From: a virus
Virus record (IMG/VR): IMGVR_UViG_3300025669_000175
Coordinates: 1-25,721 of that record
DNA: 25,721 nt
Reading direction: 5' to 3' (one strand)
Shown: in pieces, positions 1 to 6,679 of the stretch
How positions within the stretch are numbered: position 1 is the first letter of the stretch
Layout: each line of letters starts with the position of its first letter
Made by a program: the position numbers and the translations under genes
The notes under the pieces: generated by a model
What the model was told of the DNA's origin: nothing
Databases searched by the model: none
What the model saw: only the letters and a program-made list of their open reading frames with translations

Positions 1-273
1 TAATTCTTCTTTTATTCCTTCTAAATTATCACAATCTTCTATTATATCTATAACATCAGATTTTGTTATATCTTTACTTTCCCACCTCTCGTCTACCAAG
101 CCTATAATAGTTTTTGCAAAATAGTTAATCTTACTTAAACCTACCATATACTCATAAACTTCAGAAACTTCTGACATAATAAAAGCATAATCTTCTAGTT
201 CTTTCATAACCTGTTCTTCATCTATTTTTCTGTCTTTATAGATTATATCCTCCCAATCTTTTTTATTTAACAT
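1..273 (-). CDS. Hypothetical early protein, C-terminus beyond the window edge
   Basis: The reading frame starts at ATG 273 and stays open for 91 codons to the left edge, so the C-terminus is missing. It begins MLNKKDWEDIIYKDRKI and is acidic, probably all-helical, with no motif I recognise. The start follows an A/T-only stretch (AACAAATAAAAATAT), the same type of context seen at the other early genes, and lies 17 bases after the stop of the XRE regulator. It is the last visible member of the leftward early operon. Function unknown. Confidence 0.75.
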   Translation of the reverse strand, partial: MLNKKDWEDIIYKDRKIDEEQVMKELEDYAFIMSEVSEVYEYMVGLSKINYFAKTIIGLVDERWESKDITKSDVIDIIEDCDNLEGIKEEL

Positions 274-290
274 ATATTTTTATTTGTTGA

Positions 291-578
291 TTAATTATTT
301 TCGTCTACAAATTTAAAAAAATCTCTTACTATAGTTTTTTTGAATAAATAATCATCATTTATGTCTGGTATATTATTGCTACTTAAATGACAATCTCCTT
401 TAAAATAATTTATTGATATATTGAAAGCTGTTGCAAGTTTAATTAAATTACTTTCTGAAATGTTCCTTTTATCTTTTTCTATTAGGGAGATAAGGGATAC
501 TGAACAATCCAAAATTATAGCTAATTCTTTTTGGGTAATTTTATATGTTTCTCTTAATTTTTTTATTTTATTACCCAT
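291..578 (-). CDS. XRE/Cro-type helix-turn-helix regulator
   Basis: This 95-residue protein has a classic HTH_3 (XRE/lambda Cro) DNA-binding domain at about residues 3-58: KIKKLRETYKITQKELA, then the recognition-helix region CSVSLISLIEKDKR, then LIKLATAFNISINYF. The remaining 35 residues form a short acidic tail. Proteins of this kind are phage repressors or modulators of early transcription. Its place at the distal end of the early operon, away from the divergent control region, makes it less likely to be the main immunity repressor than an ordinary operon regulator. Its start is preceded by one copy of the 20-bp junction repeat (582-601). Confidence 0.9.
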   Translation of the reverse strand: MGNKIKKLRETYKITQKELAIILDCSVSLISLIEKDKRNISESNLIKLATAFNISINYFKGDCHLSSNNIPDINDDYLFKKTIVRDFFKFVDENN

Positions 579-581
579 CCT

Positions 582-601
582 TTTTTATTTATTGATTAAA
601 T
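582..601 (-). repeat. Junction repeat copy 1 (20 bp)
   Basis: Plus-strand sequence TTTTTATTTATTGATTAAAT, identical to 979-998 and 1360-1379. In the mRNA it reads ATTTAATCAATAAATAAAAA and lies just before the start of the XRE gene while overlapping the stop codon of the YopX gene. Confidence 0.85.
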
Positions 602-932
602 CTTTGTTTTCGTAAATGTTTCCTAGAATTTCTGTATTAGAAATATCAGATAGAAACTCACACCAAGGTATATCTCCACCACAAGACATACAATCATTTA
701 AACAATTAAATACTTGATATTGTTTACATTTATCACACCAACCTATATATAATCCCTCGTCTATAATATCACCCTCATAAAGCTTTTTACCATTTTTATC
801 TTTAAGCCCCGTGTATTGCATCCAAATATATTTGTTCTCATTATTATATGGGTCATAAGAGTAATAGTTCCCATTCATTTTAGACATTTTTTGTTGTTTT
901 ATATCCCAAGCCCTAAATTTTATTTCTCTCAT
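585..932 (-). CDS. YopX family protein with inserted zinc-ribbon-like segment
   Basis: This 115-residue protein begins MREIKFRAWD and contains MQYTGLKDKNGKKLYEGDII, the signature of the YopX family, which is common in phage accessory regions and has no established function. In the middle there is a cysteine-rich insertion (WCDKCKQ...CLNDCMSCGGDIPWC) that could bind zinc and is not in every family member. The C-terminal residues DLINK come from the 20-bp junction repeat that precedes the next gene, so the tail may be dictated by that nucleotide element rather than by protein function. Family assignment is firm; role unknown. Confidence 0.9.
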   Translation of the reverse strand: MREIKFRAWDIKQQKMSKMNGNYYSYDPYNNENKYIWMQYTGLKDKNGKKLYEGDIIDEGLYIGWCDKCKQYQVFNCLNDCMSCGGDIPWCEFLSDISNTEILGNIYENKDLINK

Positions 933-978
933 ATAATTTTATTTATTTAAAAATATTTGCTTTCTAAGAACTCTTACT

Positions 979-998
979 TTTTTATTTATTGATTAAAT
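979..998 (-). repeat. Junction repeat copy 2 (20 bp), no start codon directly after it
   Basis: Exact copy of the 20-bp element at 582-601. Here it overlaps the stop of the 982-1356 gene. It is followed by AGTAAG where the other copies have a start codon. The next gene starts about 45 bases later, after a second A/T-rich run. This may mark where a gene was lost. Confidence 0.8.
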
Positions 999-1356
999 CT
1001 TTTATTTCTTTTTTAATATCTTCTATATAATACTTTTTTACTTGTTTCCAATTTTTTACTATTTCTGATGGAATCATCCTTTCAAAATATTTATCCATAA
1101 GATTACCAATTATATTGAATGAGCCATCTTTTAATTTAATCATTCTAAAATTAGGAAAAAATGCGTGTAAAATAGAATAATCAATCTCAATTTTATTAGT
1201 TCTTTTATTTACTTCTATAGGAATTTCATTTTCAAGTATCTGATATTTTAAAGAAACTTTCGCTTTCTCATAAGAAAAATTATCATCACTCCAAAAATCA
1301 CAATTTCCCTTTGAGTAGTCATCAAAATTCCCTATTTTAAATTCTTTATCTTTCAT
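982..1356 (-). CDS. Hypothetical early protein, 124 aa
   Basis: The protein begins MKDKEFKIGNFDDYSKGN and has a mixed hydrophobic and charged composition with no transmembrane segment, no cysteine pairs and no motif I recognise. It ends in the same DLINK residues as the upstream YopX protein, because the junction repeat overlaps both stop codons. The start is set by the next copy of that repeat at 1360-1379, which ends right before GGTATG. It is co-oriented with the early operon on both sides. Function unknown. Confidence 0.8.
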   Translation of the reverse strand: MKDKEFKIGNFDDYSKGNCDFWSDDNFSYEKAKVSLKYQILENEIPIEVNKRTNKIEIDYSILHAFFPNFRMIKLKDGSFNIIGNLMDKYFERMIPSEIVKNWKQVKKYYIEDIKKEIKDLINK

Positions 1357-1359
1357 ACC

Positions 1360-1379
1360 TTTTTATTTATTGATTAAAT
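1360..1379 (-). repeat. Junction repeat copy 3 (20 bp)
   Basis: Third exact copy of TTTTTATTTATTGATTAAAT (plus strand). It lies just upstream of the start of the 982-1356 gene and overlaps the stop of the NUMOD4-HNH endonuclease gene. Confidence 0.85.
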
Positions 1380-1934
1380 AAACTTCCAAATAAAACCTCC
1401 TGCTGTTTTAACTTTTTTCCTGCAAACACTTGAAATATTAGAGTTACTTATACCAGTTTTATTTCTTGCATCATATTGACTTACATATTCAGCTATAAAG
1501 TTTCCCTCCAAATCATATTGTTGTACTGGTTTTGATAAATGACTGTCTTTACCATAGAGTTTTTTACAAAAACCATTTTTCCAAGCGTGTTTTATGTTTT
1601 CTTTTGCAGTACACCACTCAAGATTATCTACACTATTATTTAATTTATCTCCATCTATATGATTTACTTGTGGTTTGTTTTCTGGATTTAGTATAAAGGC
1701 TTGTGCAACTAATCTATGAATAAGATATTGTTTTATCTTTTTGTCTTTACACAACTTTACACAACCATATCCTATATTCATTACATATACTTTTAATATT
1801 TTTTCTTTAAATAAACAAATCTCTACATTCCTAATATAACTTTTTTTATATTTACTAAGAGATTTTATTCTTCCTTTATCAGATACTTGGTATAAACTTT
1901 TATATCCCTTAATATCTTTAAATATTTCTTGCAT
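1374..1934 (-). CDS. NUMOD4-HNH homing-type endonuclease
   Basis: This 186-residue protein has three parts. Residues 1-30 (IFKDIKGYKSLYQVSDKGRIKS) match NUMOD4. Residues 70-110 form the HNH nuclease (LIHRLVAQAF, then QVNHIDGDKLNNSVDNLEWCT, with His73, His92 and Asn100 as the likely metal and catalytic residues). Residues 135-186 resemble NUMOD1 (PVQQYDLEGNFIAEY...ISSVCRKK...GGFIWKF), a DNA-binding module of mobile endonucleases. Such proteins cut DNA at specific sites and spread as free-standing homing endonucleases in phages. There is no sign of an intron around it. Probably a selfish insertion in the early operon. Confidence 0.92.
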   Translation of the reverse strand: MQEIFKDIKGYKSLYQVSDKGRIKSLSKYKKSYIRNVEICLFKEKILKVYVMNIGYGCVKLCKDKKIKQYLIHRLVAQAFILNPENKPQVNHIDGDKLNNSVDNLEWCTAKENIKHAWKNGFCKKLYGKDSHLSKPVQQYDLEGNFIAEYVSQYDARNKTGISNSNISSVCRKKVKTAGGFIWKFI

Positions 1935-1945
1935 AATTAGTTTGG

Positions 1946-2074
1946 TTATTTATTTATAAAAAATAACATTATAAAAGTTGACAAGCCTAAATATCCTAAT
2001 ATCCTAAACCACTTTACATTGTACCCATACCCTAGACAAAGACAGCCTAGGGTAAGTATCAGTATTGTTTCCAT
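1946..2074 (-). CDS. Small membrane peptide, 42 aa
   Basis: A short frame from ATG 2074 encodes METILILTLGCLCLGYGYN followed by VKWFRILGYLGLSTFIMLFFINK. It has two hydrophobic stretches, so one or two membrane passes. Spacing to both neighbours is only a few bases, and the start follows an A/T run (AATTACTAAAA), which supports translation. The first residues resemble those of the 25-residue peptide at 2588-2665. Small membrane proteins flanking a larger one suggest a membrane-active set, but no function can be assigned. Confidence 0.6.
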   Translation of the reverse strand: METILILTLGCLCLGYGYNVKWFRILGYLGLSTFIMLFFINK

Positions 2075-2076
2075 TT

Positions 2077-2577
2077 TTAGTAATTAAAAGTATTTTCTTC
2101 TGTAAATTTGCTAAAACTTTTCATAGATGATTTTTCTAAATCTGATGACCTATCTCTCAATAAATCTATTTGAACATCATAATAAGAATATATAAAATCA
2201 GACATTCTAGGATAAGTATCGTTAAATAAATCTATCAACATATCATCATATTCAGCTAATAAATCAGACATTCCATATATATAAGGTCTTATCATAACAT
2301 CAAATCCAGTTCTTAAAGTGTTAACATCTTCAAGTGCTAAATCTTTATATATTGTCATCAAATCTAATTCAACTTCTAAATTCTCATATTTACTATCTGA
2401 ACTATCTAATTTGCCACTTATAATATTTATTTTATTATTTGCAAGGCTTATCTTTTCAACCATTCCTCTTGATTGGAAGTAAGATAAGAATACTGAAGCC
2501 ATCAATAATAATATAGCACCACATAAACAGAATATTGTTATTGGAATTATTCTATCGCTTTTCATTATTTTTTTCAT
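2077..2577 (-). CDS. Single-pass membrane protein with coiled-coil-like ectodomain
   Basis: This 166-residue protein has an N-terminal basic segment (MKKIMKSDR) and then one strong transmembrane helix (residues about 10-32, IIPITIFCLCGAILLLMASV). The remaining 130 residues are helical and charged, and begin with a heptad-like stretch (LANNKINIISGKLDSSDSKYENLEVELDLM). The topology suggests a bitopic inner-membrane protein with the C-terminal domain outside the cytoplasm. Two tiny hydrophobic peptides flank it (1946-2074 and 2588-2665). Roles such as superinfection exclusion or a lysis accessory are possible but not supported by any motif. Confidence 0.8.
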   Translation of the reverse strand: MKKIMKSDRIIPITIFCLCGAILLLMASVFLSYFQSRGMVEKISLANNKINIISGKLDSSDSKYENLEVELDLMTIYKDLALEDVNTLRTGFDVMIRPYIYGMSDLLAEYDDMLIDLFNDTYPRMSDFIYSYYDVQIDLLRDRSSDLEKSSMKSFSKFTEENTFNY

Positions 2578-2587
2578 TTTTATTTAT

Positions 2588-2665
2588 TTATTTTATTAAA
2601 TCTATTGCTAAATATACTAAACTAACTCCTGCTAATATTGTTCCTACTATAAGTATTATTTCCAT
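2588..2665 (-). CDS. Tiny single-pass membrane peptide, 25 aa
   Basis: ATG 2665 opens a 25-codon frame, MEIILIVGTILAGVSLVYLA then IDLIK, almost entirely one transmembrane helix. It is tightly packed between neighbours. Its start follows the 20-bp repeat at 2667-2686, which is also placed before the 2683-3060 gene. That shared start element is the main evidence that it is translated. Confidence 0.55.
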   Translation of the reverse strand: MEIILIVGTILAGVSLVYLAIDLIK

Positions 2666-2666
2666 T

Positions 2667-2686
2667 TTGTTTATTTAATTTATTAT
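2667..2686 (-). repeat. Second junction repeat class, copy 1 (20 bp)
   Basis: Plus-strand TTGTTTATTTAATTTATTAT, identical to 3062-3081. In mRNA sense it reads ATAATAAATTAAATAAACAA and ends directly before a start codon in both places. Confidence 0.85.
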
Positions 2687-3060
2687 TTCTTATTATTTGG
2701 GTATATCTTAAAATTTTCCTTCATCTCAGTTTCTAGTGTTCTATCCCCAAGGGATACTCTCATAAGTCTATTTAATATTTCAATAGTTCGATGTCGTTCT
2801 GATTCCATACCCTCATTTCTATGACTGAAAGAGTGCAATTTAGCAATTTCTTTTAGTATTTCACTACAGTCATAAGTATCTACATCAAAAATTTTATTAG
2901 TAATATTCCCCCAGCTATCCTTTTCTATAAATCGGTTCGAATTTAACATACCCTCTATATTCATAATCACATCTCTGAACTTGTTATAAATATAAAGATT
3001 TCGTTTATCAAGTTTATCGCACTTTGCCTCTAAATCTTCTATTTGTTGTTGTTTAGTCAT
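2683..3060 (-). CDS. Hypothetical protein, 125 aa, N-terminal coiled coil
   Basis: Residues 1-25 (MTKQQQIEDLEAKCDKLDKRN) look like a short coiled coil. The rest is helical with no recognised domain. The start codon follows the second junction repeat (3062-3081), and the first bases overlap the end of the upstream HNH gene by 8 bases, suggesting coupled translation. Function unknown. Confidence 0.8.
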   Translation of the reverse strand: MTKQQQIEDLEAKCDKLDKRNLYIYNKFRDVIMNIEGMLNSNRFIEKDSWGNITNKIFDVDTYDCSEILKEIAKLHSFSHRNEGMESERHRTIEILNRLMRVSLGDRTLETEMKENFKIYPNNKK

Positions 3061-3580
3061 CTTGTTTATTTAATTTATTATATTGTCTTCTTAAAAAATG
3101 ATGTAATTTTGTATGCTCTCCTTTATACATTAAAAGTAAATTACTAATTTTATTGTTGCTTTTATTCTGGTCAAGATGATGGATTACTTCATTTTCGTAT
3201 AATTCTCTACCAATAAAATCTTCCATTATTATTATATGCTCATAAACCAATCCTTTATTATCTGCTCTTTTATGATTTGGTTCATGTATTTTTAAATAAC
3301 CATTAGTTATAACCTTTTCTTTATAACAAGGGCTTTCTTTTCCTTTCCTAATAGTATTTTTTTGATATATATAAAGGCACTTTCTACTACAAAACTTTCC
3401 ACCTCCTTTATTTATTTCTGTTATACAAGTTCCAAATTCTTGACCACACACTAAACATTTTTTTTTAATATTCCTAGAGCTTATTTTAATTCTTTTTTTT
3501 GAGCATTCTTTACACTCTCCTTGAAACCCATAAAATAAACTCTCATCTTTTAATATTCCACACTCCTTACATTTTTTCAT
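3053..3580 (-). CDS. HNH endonuclease with N-terminal zinc ribbons
   Basis: In this 175-residue protein, residues 4-26 hold a CxxC...CxxC ribbon (CKECG...CKECS) and residues 42-68 hold a second (CLVCG...CSRKC), both likely zinc-binding DNA-recognition knuckles. The C-terminal half is an HNH nuclease: residues 114-115 (EH), 134-138 (HHLDQ), 143-148 (NKISNL) and 156-160 (HTKLH). This arrangement is typical of phage free-standing mobile HNH endonucleases. It has its own extended -10 promoter directly upstream (3607-3615), so it starts a sub-operon. Confidence 0.9.
   Translation of the reverse strand: MKKCKECGILKDESLFYGFQGECKECSKKRIKISSRNIKKKCLVCGQEFGTCITEINKGGGKFCSRKCLYIYQKNTIRKGKESPCYKEKVITNGYLKIHEPNHKRADNKGLVYEHIIIMEDFIGRELYENEVIHHLDQNKSNNKISNLLLMYKGEHTKLHHFLRRQYNKLNKQDD
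3062..3081 (-). repeat. Second junction repeat class, copy 2 (20 bp)
   Basis: Exact copy of 2667-2686. It lies inside the 3' end of the HNH gene (coding for its last residues) and directly upstream of the 2683-3060 start. Confidence 0.85.
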
Positions 3581-3606
3581 AAATATATTTTAATAGTTAT
3601 ATATTT

Positions 3607-3615
3607 ATTATAACA
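3607..3615 (-). promoter_or_regulatory. Extended -10 promoter for the HNH sub-operon
   Basis: Minus strand reads TGTTATAAT, an extended -10 element with a perfect TATAAT. There is no clear -35 at 16-18 bases. It lies in the only sizeable gap of this part of the operon, between the SSB-tail gene and the HNH gene. The same TGTTATAAT word occurs upstream of other genes at 14262, 16105 and 20262. Confidence 0.55.
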
Positions 3616-3641
3616 TACCTTTTTAAATTAGGCTATTCCTT

Positions 3642-3998
3642 TCAAAAGGGCACATCTTCTATATTTATTTCTTCTTCATTATCTAAATTTATAGTAGGTA
3701 ATGCTGGTGCTGGTTCTGGTTGAACTGTTGTATTAGTTGGTGCTGTTGCATTTGGATATGAAGGCATTGGAACTGCTGTATTCTTGTTAGGAGCAGTATA
3801 TCCACGACTTTTATTTTCCTCATCTCTAGGCTCTTGTGTGTAATACTTTTCACTAGGGGTAGCATAGAGTTTGATTATTTGTCTATCACCATCTGCACTA
3901 GGGAAAGTCACTATCTCTCCTATCCTATGGTAATAACTCTTTTCTTCATTTGCTTTATTTGTGTATCTTTCTCTTGATACTATATATTTTTTTGTCAT
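3642..3998 (-). CDS. SSB-like protein with acidic C-terminal tip
   Basis: This 118-residue protein has a compact N-terminal part (about residues 1-65), a low-complexity linker rich in Pro, Ala, Thr and Asn (66-104), and an acidic tail ending EEINIEDVPF. That layout, with a terminal acidic-PF tip, is the hallmark of bacterial and phage single-stranded-DNA-binding proteins, whose tip recruits replication and recombination partners. The N-terminal part is short for a full OB fold and I do not recognise it as canonical SSB, so the call rests on the tail and on the position in a recombination operon with recT, exonuclease and ninB-like genes. It ends with TGA. Confidence 0.6.
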   Translation of the reverse strand: MTKKYIVSRERYTNKANEEKSYYHRIGEIVTFPSADGDRQIIKLYATPSEKYYTQEPRDEENKSRGYTAPNKNTAVPMPSYPNATAPTNTTVQPEPAPALPTINLDNEEEINIEDVPF

Positions 3999-4007
3999 AT
4001 ATATTAT

Positions 4008-4223
4008 TTAGTTAATAAATTCTTTTTCCCACTTTTTCATTGCCTCTGTTATTCCCTCTAATTCTCTTTTTTTTAATCTTTTACATTCCTTAAATTGTTC
4101 TTTTATTTGGTCTGGTGTTCCTGTAAAAGATATTTGTAAACTTCTTACATAATCTTTCCTTACTGTAACCCAACCAGAATCGCAAGAATATTCTAATATC
4201 CATTTATATGTTCTTTCTCTCAT
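4008..4223 (-). CDS. Hypothetical protein, 71 aa
   Basis: A small protein (MRERTYKWILEYSCDSGWVTV...) with a beta-rich start and a basic, helical C-terminal half (CKRLKKRELEGITEAMKKWEKEF). Its start lies directly after the TGA of the NinB-like gene (TGATATG), so the two are very likely translationally coupled. No family recognised. Confidence 0.75.
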   Translation of the reverse strand: MRERTYKWILEYSCDSGWVTVRKDYVRSLQISFTGTPDQIKEQFKECKRLKKRELEGITEAMKKWEKEFIN

Positions 4224-4224
4224 A

Positions 4225-4662
4225 TCATTGAAATTGATTATTTATCTCTGGGAATACATCACTTAAATTATCACGAAGCCTGTATTCCTCAGGTGTTGGC
4301 GTATAAACTTCTAGGTCGCTATTAGCGAACATTCTTACCTTTTCTATATAGTTTGAAAATTGTTTTGTATTCAAACTTTTTGTAGATAAAGTAAATTGGT
4401 CTTCTTTTTTAGTTAATTTATTAAGTCTAAAAACTTTTAAGAACATTGAACCGAAGTAAGCGTGTAGTTCATTTGTTGTATGTCCAGTATGTCCAGACAC
4501 CATTCCAAGAACAGCCCAGTAGTAATTATTTTGTAAAAAACTGCGACTATTTCTTTTCTTTTCTATATTTAGAACTAGCACATCATCATCAGAATATGTT
4601 TTTAAATGTTCTGTTATTTGTTCTGCATTTACTTTTAAATATTTGTCTGTTTTAAATATCAT
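4225..4662 (-). CDS. ninB: NinB-like recombination protein
   Basis: The 145-residue protein contains EKKRNSRSFLQNNYYWAVLG, a segment very like the conserved core of lambda NinB (Orf) family proteins, and a later stretch (STKSLNTKQFSNYIEKVRMFA) also typical of them. NinB/Orf proteins bind single-stranded DNA and SSB and can replace host RecFOR functions in phage recombination. The position between the SSB-like gene and the RecT/exonuclease pair fits that role. The start region overlaps the end of the upstream gene by 11 bases. The family call is good; exact activity in this phage is inferred. Confidence 0.75.
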   Translation of the reverse strand: MIFKTDKYLKVNAEQITEHLKTYSDDDVLVLNIEKKRNSRSFLQNNYYWAVLGMVSGHTGHTTNELHAYFGSMFLKVFRLNKLTKKEDQFTLSTKSLNTKQFSNYIEKVRMFANSDLEVYTPTPEEYRLRDNLSDVFPEINNQFQ

Positions 4663-4972
4663 TTGTAAAAAATTTATCTTTCTCTAATTTATTATTTTCT
4701 CTATAAGATTTTAATTGTTTATCATATTTTTTATTTATAAAAGTATTGTTCCAACTTCTTTTAATAATATATATGCAATTCCCCCAAGTTCTCATACCAG
4801 CAATATTTTTACTCTTATATTGTAATGTATCTATAACATATTTATACCTCAATCTTTGTATATTAGAAGATAATCTACCTATACCATATTTATACATTTC
4901 ATTACGAGAAACATCTCCATCTCTCAATAACATTTCCTCTATTATTTTATCTTGACAAGCATCATAATCCAT
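4652..4972 (-). CDS. Hypothetical protein, 106 aa, probable winged-helix-like
   Basis: The N-terminal 75 residues (DKIIEEMLLRDGDVSRNEMYKYGI then RLSSNIQRLRYKYVIDT) have the pattern of a small winged helix: helix, short loop, recognition-like helix and a strand pair (TWGNCIYIIKRS). The C-terminus is very basic. It could bind DNA, but no named family is recognised. It overlaps the NinB-like start by 11 bases. Confidence 0.75.
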   Translation of the reverse strand: MDYDACQDKIIEEMLLRDGDVSRNEMYKYGIGRLSSNIQRLRYKYVIDTLQYKSKNIAGMRTWGNCIYIIKRSWNNTFINKKYDKQLKSYRENNKLEKDKFFTNDI

Positions 4973-4977
4973 TTTTT

Positions 4978-5130
4978 TTATTTATTATTTATATATTCAT
5001 CTAATTTAATTTCCATTTGATTAACTAAAAAGTCTGTTAAAGTTATATCATCCATTTTTAGATAACCTATAAGTTTGTTTTTCATCTCCTTTTCTACGCT
5101 AAACATAAATTTTGCCATTTTTTCACTCAT
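4978..5130 (-). CDS. Ribbon-helix-helix-like small protein, 50 aa
   Basis: ATG 5130 opens MSEKMAKFMFSVEKEMKNKL, then IGYLKMDDITLTDFLVNQMEIKLDEYINNK. The strand KFMFSV followed by helix, turn (DDITLTDF) and second helix matches the CopG/Arc ribbon-helix-helix plan, a dimeric DNA-binding fold found in phage and plasmid regulators. An alternative start is Met5. It is 5 bases from its downstream neighbour, and its start context is A/T-only. Confidence 0.65.
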   Translation of the reverse strand: MSEKMAKFMFSVEKEMKNKLIGYLKMDDITLTDFLVNQMEIKLDEYINNK

Positions 5131-5132
5131 AT

Positions 5133-5258
5133 TTATTTTGATAATTTATTAAATGTATTTTTTATTCTTTTCAGATGATTTTTTAATTCTTTTTTATCTG
5201 TTTTTAATTCTTTTATGAATTTCTCGTGTTTCCACATAGTGTAATTTAATGATGACAT
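5133..5258 (-). CDS. Small basic helical protein, 41 aa
   Basis: ATG 5258 encodes MSSLNYTMWKHEKFIKELKT then DKKELKNHLKRIKNTFNKLSK, a lysine-rich probable coiled coil. It fits without gaps between the exonuclease gene and the ribbon-helix-helix gene. Function unknown; translation is inferred from packing only. Confidence 0.5.
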   Translation of the reverse strand: MSSLNYTMWKHEKFIKELKTDKKELKNHLKRIKNTFNKLSK

Positions 5259-5275
5259 TATTATGTCAAAATCTT

Positions 5276-5893
5276 CTATTGTTTTTTGACTTTCTTTATT
5301 AGATTTTTTATCATTATTTCTCCCTTAACAAATCCCTCTTGAAGTTTTGTTTGCATTATTTTACCAGGATAGATTCTATATATTAGTATAGACTTATTAA
5401 AATTAGGATTGTAAAAAACTAAATCAAACCATTTTCTTCCAATAACGAGTAAATTATTCTGCACTTGCCACTTATATGTAGAATCAATAGCACTTTCTCC
5501 ATTTAAAAGCATCTTAAAATAATTAACATCATTAGGGCATTTAATCTCTACCCCCCCGTCTTTTCCCACAAGTCCGTCTGGCGAACAACCTACATATTTA
5601 TTATATTCTACAAAACCAACTTCTTTAACCTCATTCCCCGTTTCTAATTCATAAATTGACCTAGCTTGTGGTTCTAATTCATTACCTCTCTCTAAATCTT
5701 TATTAGTATAATTTACTCTCTCGGCAGTAGAATAATACTCTGAAACTAACTGATAAATATAAGTTTCTAAACCTTTACCAGCATTTCCTATTGCTGTTCC
5801 ATGGGATGCAGTCATTTTTAATTCCCTTAATTTAAACCATTCAGGAGTTTGTTGGATTAAGTCATAATGATAAATTGGATATTTATTTTCCAT
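5276..5893 (-). CDS. YqaJ-type (lambda Exo-fold) 5'-3' exonuclease
   Basis: This 205-residue protein carries the motifs of the YqaJ viral recombinase family: PEWFKLRELKMTAS near residues 17-30, RGNELEP at 69-75, GCSPDGLV at 102-109 with catalytic Asp106, and GGVEIKCP at 113-120 with Glu116 and Lys118. This family degrades one strand of double-stranded DNA ends and hands the 3' overhang to a single-strand annealing protein. The RecT gene lies directly upstream and overlaps by 11 bases, the usual exo-annealase pairing. No active-site residue appears missing. Confidence 0.93.
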   Translation of the reverse strand: MENKYPIYHYDLIQQTPEWFKLRELKMTASHGTAIGNAGKGLETYIYQLVSEYYSTAERVNYTNKDLERGNELEPQARSIYELETGNEVKEVGFVEYNKYVGCSPDGLVGKDGGVEIKCPNDVNYFKMLLNGESAIDSTYKWQVQNNLLVIGRKWFDLVFYNPNFNKSILIYRIYPGKIMQTKLQEGFVKGEIMIKNLIKKVKKQ

Positions 5894-6665
5894 CTTTTAT
5901 AAGTTTAGTTTTTTTAGCCACTATCAATTCATTAAATGTTGCCTTGTCTTCGACCTTATCTTTATTCGCTAAATAATATTCCCTTAACTCTTTAACTGTT
6001 TTTATTTCCTTTATTTTTCCTGCTTCTTTTATTTCTTCTATTGGTTTTTCTAGGTCATAATTCTTATTATCTTCTTCATCCATTTTTTCGTAAATATCTG
6101 AAAAATGTAATTTAACTGCTTTTCTTATTAAAGTTTTATAGCTCATTTCGGCATACCAACTTTTCCAAATAAAATCAGTTTTTGCAATTCCCCTATGTTT
6201 ATCAAATTCATCTTTATTCAATATAGTTATGAATTCTCCTCTTTTGTTTTTAATTACTACATACCCACCAGTTATTTTATCAACATCTCTATCAAAAGGA
6301 TTAAGAATATTGTGTTGATATAATACACTTCCACTTTCTTTTGCTACATTAAAAGTATCGCCTTCATAAACGAGTTGAATATCAATTTTAGTTTCAGGAT
6401 ATGCTAGGAGCATTTTGTTTTTATAAGCTATGTAATCATACTGTATCCCCCTATAAGACAAGGTTATATGAATACCATCAAAAACTAATCCCTCTTTATT
6501 TACTGCTCTAAATAATTCAGATAAATTATCAGCAGTGTAGTTATTTATAAAAGAGTTTTTTGGGTCTTGTGATGTTTTATATATATAATTTATATAAGTA
6601 TTTACTTCTTCGTGGTTGTAATCTTTTAGAAGTTTTTTTATTTCGTTAAATATTGTATTGTCCAT
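5883..6665 (-). CDS. recT: RecT/Bet-type single-strand DNA annealing protein
   Basis: This 260-residue protein shows the RecT core: IDIQLVYEGD, GGYVVIKNKRGE, KDEFDKHRGIAK, and the diagnostic WKSWYAEMSYKTLIRKAVK around residues 165-185. The C-terminal third is charged and variable (KPIEEIKEAGKIKEIKT). RecT forms rings or filaments on single-stranded DNA and anneals complementary strands during phage recombination, repair and concatemer formation. It partners with the overlapping YqaJ exonuclease gene. The start at 6665 follows AATAAATATAAATAT. Confidence 0.93.
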   Translation of the reverse strand: MDNTIFNEIKKLLKDYNHEEVNTYINYIYKTSQDPKNSFINNYTADNLSELFRAVNKEGLVFDGIHITLSYRGIQYDYIAYKNKMLLAYPETKIDIQLVYEGDTFNVAKESGSVLYQHNILNPFDRDVDKITGGYVVIKNKRGEFITILNKDEFDKHRGIAKTDFIWKSWYAEMSYKTLIRKAVKLHFSDIYEKMDEEDNKNYDLEKPIEEIKEAGKIKEIKTVKELREYYLANKDKVEDKATFNELIVAKKTKLIKDGK

Positions 6666-6679
6666 ATATTTATATTTAT

